Of a stretch of DNA of 64,000 nucleotides, positions 61,835 to 64,000 are shown piece by piece. The notes beneath the pieces were generated by a model, which saw only the letters and a program-made list of their open reading frames with translations, made no database searches and was not told where the DNA came from. The position numbers and the translations under genes are program-made. Within the stretch, counting starts at the first letter, position 1. Each line of letters opens with the position of its first letter. Origin of the DNA: Algoriphagus antarcticus (GTDB lineage: Bacteria > Bacteroidota > Bacteroidia > Cytophagales > Cyclobacteriaceae); contig NZ_MSSW01000001.1 in assembly GCF_002150685.1 (NCBI RefSeq), positions 207,346-271,345 on the forward strand, in the 5' to 3' direction.

Positions 61835-63164
61835 CTATTGTAACTGCTTATCCAAAAAGAATTTGGTTCTGTCAGCCAGAAATAAGGGAATGTTTAACAA
61901 ATTCTCTTGTCTTAGGAGGTTTCGCATAGAGTACCTTACCTTCACTTTTGGACCATAGGTAGATTCGTAAATAGACATGCTCTTTCCTCGAATCGTTTGG
62001 CCTGATTTGACTTCAATGGGAATTAGGGTGCCCTCTGCCTGTAGTAAGAAGTCCAACTCTGCTTTCCCATCCGAAGTCCAATATGCCGGAGTATTTTCAA
62101 ATTGTACCAAGAGTGATTGTAGCACATAGTTTTCAGCCAATGAACCTTTAAATTCTGTGAATAAATCATTGGCGTTTAAGACTGACCTGGCGTCTAATCC
62201 TGCTTTCTTTCGAAGGATCCCCACATCCAAAAAATAAACTTTGAATGCAGAAAGATCTTTGTATGCTGACAATGGGATACCAGATTTAGTTACTCAGAAA
62301 CCTTGTAAACCAGACCTGCCTGTATCAGCCAAACTAACGCATCTTCGAATTCTCTTGCCCGAGCTCCTGGTTTCACTACTTGGAAGAGAAATTTTTTATT
62401 TTCTTTACCTAATTGAGAAGGAATAGAATCCCAAATGTAACTTATCTTTTGAATGTCCTTGGCGGCTACGTGTTTAGAGAAATCGAGCTGATAGGAAAGG
62501 TTGATATTTGCCAAGAGCTCCTCCACTCTTTTCAAGTCTCCCGTTTCAGCCATTTCCCGCGCTGGTTCTGGCATCCCACCCGAAAGGCTGTACAGCCGAA
62601 AATTCTCTAAAATTCGATTGAAAAAGAAGTCAGGAATGGGCGATAGTTCGCTAATAGAATAAATGTACCGCTCCATTTCCACATCTTTCTCTTCCAAAAA
62701 CTCTAAAAAAGTAAGCGGGTACATCTCCAAAAAATCCTCTTTTCCAACTGGAAAAGAAGCCTGATTGCCAAGCGTTACTCCCAGAAGTGAGCCTGCACCT
62801 ACAATATGATAGGCAGAATCTGATTCTTCAAAATACTTCAGCGAATTCAGTGCTTCTTTACATTCCTGAATTTCGTCAAGAATTATTAGCGTTTGTTTTG
62901 GCTCAATCTTAAAGCCAACGACCAAGGAGAGATTCTGAATGATTTGGGTGGGCGCTTTGCTGATTTCGAAAAACTGCTTAAGATCGGGTTGCTTCTAGAA
63001 ATTGAAGTATGCACTATTTTTATAGTTTTTGCTTCCGATATGCTTCAGAATAGTGGTCTTGCCCACCTGTCTCGCGCCTTTCAGGAAAGTGGTTTTGGCT
63101 TTTCTCTTTGACCCCACTCAGCTAGTTTCTTGTAAATGATTCGCTCGAAAAAGATAAATCACAT
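61835..63164 (-). pseudogene. AAA-family ATPase/DUF4143 gene, broken by several lesions
   Basis: Frame reading recovers the whole family layout: ERIIYKKLAEWGQREKPKP, a one-base loss near 63083, Walker A FLKGARQVGKTTILKHIG, a TAG at 62995-62997 (after AYFNF), KQPDLKQFFEISKAP, Walker B TLIILDEIQECKEALNSL, then a one-base loss near 62290-62294 after AGLVYKVS, and the C-terminal DUF4143 part (LSAYKDLSAFKVYFLDVGIL, TSDGKAELDFLLQAEG, IEVKSGQ). The ATG at 63164 is followed at once by TGA. The gene is dead, about 1.33 kb, and lies between two copies of the siroheme synthase 3' end. Confidence 0.88.
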
Positions 63165-63220
63165 TTTAAGAATCAAAAATGTGAAAGATATCACATAAAT
63201 AAGACCCTAAAATGTGATTT
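63156..63220 (-). promoter_or_regulatory. 13-bp inverted repeat around the start of the broken ATPase gene
   Basis: AAATCACATTTTA (63156-63168) and TAAAATGTGATTT (63208-63220) are perfect inverted copies, with further ATGTGA/TCACAT words between. On the minus strand the downstream arm contains the presumed start codon, as in the intact ATPase gene at 43848-45020. Confidence 0.55.
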
Positions 63221-63265
63221 TCTTCACATAATCAGAATATAGCTGATTTTACGTTCAAGGATTCG

Positions 63266-63859
63266 TCAGGTATCAGACTTTTGATTTCTCACTTTCACCA
63301 ATCCCTTCGTGATCTCATTCATCGCCTTCACTTTGTATTCAAAGTCCCCTTTTAGTGTTTCGCGATAGGCATTGAGGTTGTCCAATAAGTCATCGATTTC
63401 CTCAGGAAGTACTTCCTCGAGCAATTGACGAAGTCGCTTGGCAGCAGTTGGAGATTTGGCATTGGTACTGATGGCGATTTTCAAGTTTCCTTTGGTGACT
63501 ATTCCTCCCAAATAAAAATCACAGAGATCTGGCGTATCGGCCACATTTACTAAAAGAAAGCGCTCCTTTGCCTCATTGCGAATCTGCCGATTGACAGCTT
63601 TATCGTCCGTAGCAGCGATCACGATATGCTTTCCTCCAAGATACTTTTCATGATAGACATCTTCGATCATGGTCACAGAATCTGTAGTCGATGCCAGATC
63701 CAAAAAGCTCTGAGAGAATTCCCTAGACACTGCTGTAACCTGAGCATTAGGACTTGATTTTAGCAAAAATTCCAGCTTTTCAGTACCCACATTTCCTCCA
63801 CCAATCAGGAGTAAGCTGAGCTCATGTACTTTGAGAAATATGGGGTATAGATGGTTCAT
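63266..63859 (-). CDS. precorrin-2 dehydrogenase / sirohydrochlorin ferrochelatase (Met8/CysG N-terminal type)
   Basis: 197 residues. The N-terminal NAD-binding motif is LSLLLIGGGNVGTEKLEFLL; IVIAATDDKAVNRQIRNEAK and LVNVADTPDLCDFYLGGIVT are family blocks; KIAISTNAKSPTAAKRLRQL holds the catalytic region. It carries out the last two steps of siroheme synthesis for sulfite or nitrite reductase. The methyltransferase domain of CysG is absent. Its 3' part is duplicated at 61653-61737. Confidence 0.9.
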   Translation of the reverse strand: MNHLYPIFLKVHELSLLLIGGGNVGTEKLEFLLKSSPNAQVTAVSREFSQSFLDLASTTDSVTMIEDVYHEKYLGGKHIVIAATDDKAVNRQIRNEAKERFLLVNVADTPDLCDFYLGGIVTKGNLKIAISTNAKSPTAAKRLRQLLEEVLPEEIDDLLDNLNAYRETLKGDFEYKVKAMNEITKGLVKVRNQKSDT

Positions 63860-63953
63860 TTTTTAAGTATAAAGATGCTGGTATCAAGACAATAAACTAA
63901 CTGAATTTCATTAGTCAGAATTCTTCATTCGATGTTCGATATTAGGTAGGAAA

Positions 63954-64000
63954 ATGTTAAAGTTGAAAAGTATGCAAACAGGACTTCCTGATTTACAGAT
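63954..64000 (+). CDS. possible 5' end of a divergent gene (partial)
   Basis: An ATG at 63954 (or 63972) opens a frame MLKLKSMQTGLPDLQ that runs off the right edge, divergent from the siroheme synthase gene. Only about 15 codons are visible, so no assignment is possible. Confidence 0.35.
   Translation, partial: MLKLKSMQTGLPDLQ

Overview
The window reads as chromosomal DNA of a Bacteroidota bacterium of the order Cytophagales, most like the Cyclobacteriaceae (Algoriphagus-type). Reasons: the gliding lipoprotein GldD; BatD; DUF2851; a ribosome-hibernation / XerC-like recombinase / bS21 cluster; atpDC as a separate pair; a B12-dependent class II ribonucleotide reductase; lipoproteins paired with small Cys-rich secreted peptides; near absence of Shine-Dalgarno sites; and TAnnTTTG-type -7 boxes. 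No rRNA, tRNA, CRISPR array, prophage or intact transposase was seen.

Layout. 1-2.1 kb: accessory segment with a secreted peptide, a 6-bladed beta-propeller lipoprotein and a decayed RelE/ParE-type toxin-antitoxin (TA) pair. 2.1-15.8 kb: housekeeping genes (cysteine desulfurase, phosphoglucosamine mutase, MazG, RidA, FumC, dicarboxylate symporter, AroC, BatD, Amt/PII, a nucleotidyltransferase), with a second decayed TA locus at 8.4-8.7 kb. 15.9-18.5 kb: accessory island with HigBA, a second copy of the neighbouring gene's 3' end, and a second peptide/propeller/thioredoxin-like lipoprotein locus. 18.7-34.9 kb: RecF, PdhA, RibH, aspartate kinase, RecG, a sugar-kinase-like protein, a Na+ symporter, GldD, a secreted DinB-fold protein, nitroreductase and an S10 peptidase. 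35-38.9 kb: AlkD pseudogene and a TPR-histidine kinase / LuxR-type regulator pair. 38.9-50.2 kb: nucleoside phosphorylase, TrhO, NeuD-like acetyltransferase, DUF2851, PyrF, an AAA/DUF4143 ATPase, a lipid-linked glycosylation group (YbhN-like, GT2, GT39), HPF, recombinase and bS21. 50.4-60.4 kb: a deiodinase-like lipoprotein, NrdJ, AtpDC, an NlpC/P60 hydrolase, a dead GIY-YIG nuclease between inverted repeats, Ddl and MetK. 60.5-64 kb: lipoproteins, small membrane peptides, a broken AAA/DUF4143 ATPase and siroheme synthase.

Most interesting pattern. Two unrelated accessory modules (HigBA at 15.9-16.6 kb; the AAA/DUF4143 gene at 61.8-63.2 kb) each lie directly downstream of a host gene on the same strand, and each is bounded on its far side by a second, diverged copy of that host gene's 3' end (about 80% and 95% identical). 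Neither module carries an integrase. This suggests a shared way of capturing small defence- or addiction-type modules at the 3' ends of protein-coding genes. The window also holds many decayed accessory genes (two TA loci, AAA/DUF4143, GIY-YIG, AlkD), so turnover at these intergenic sites seems rapid.
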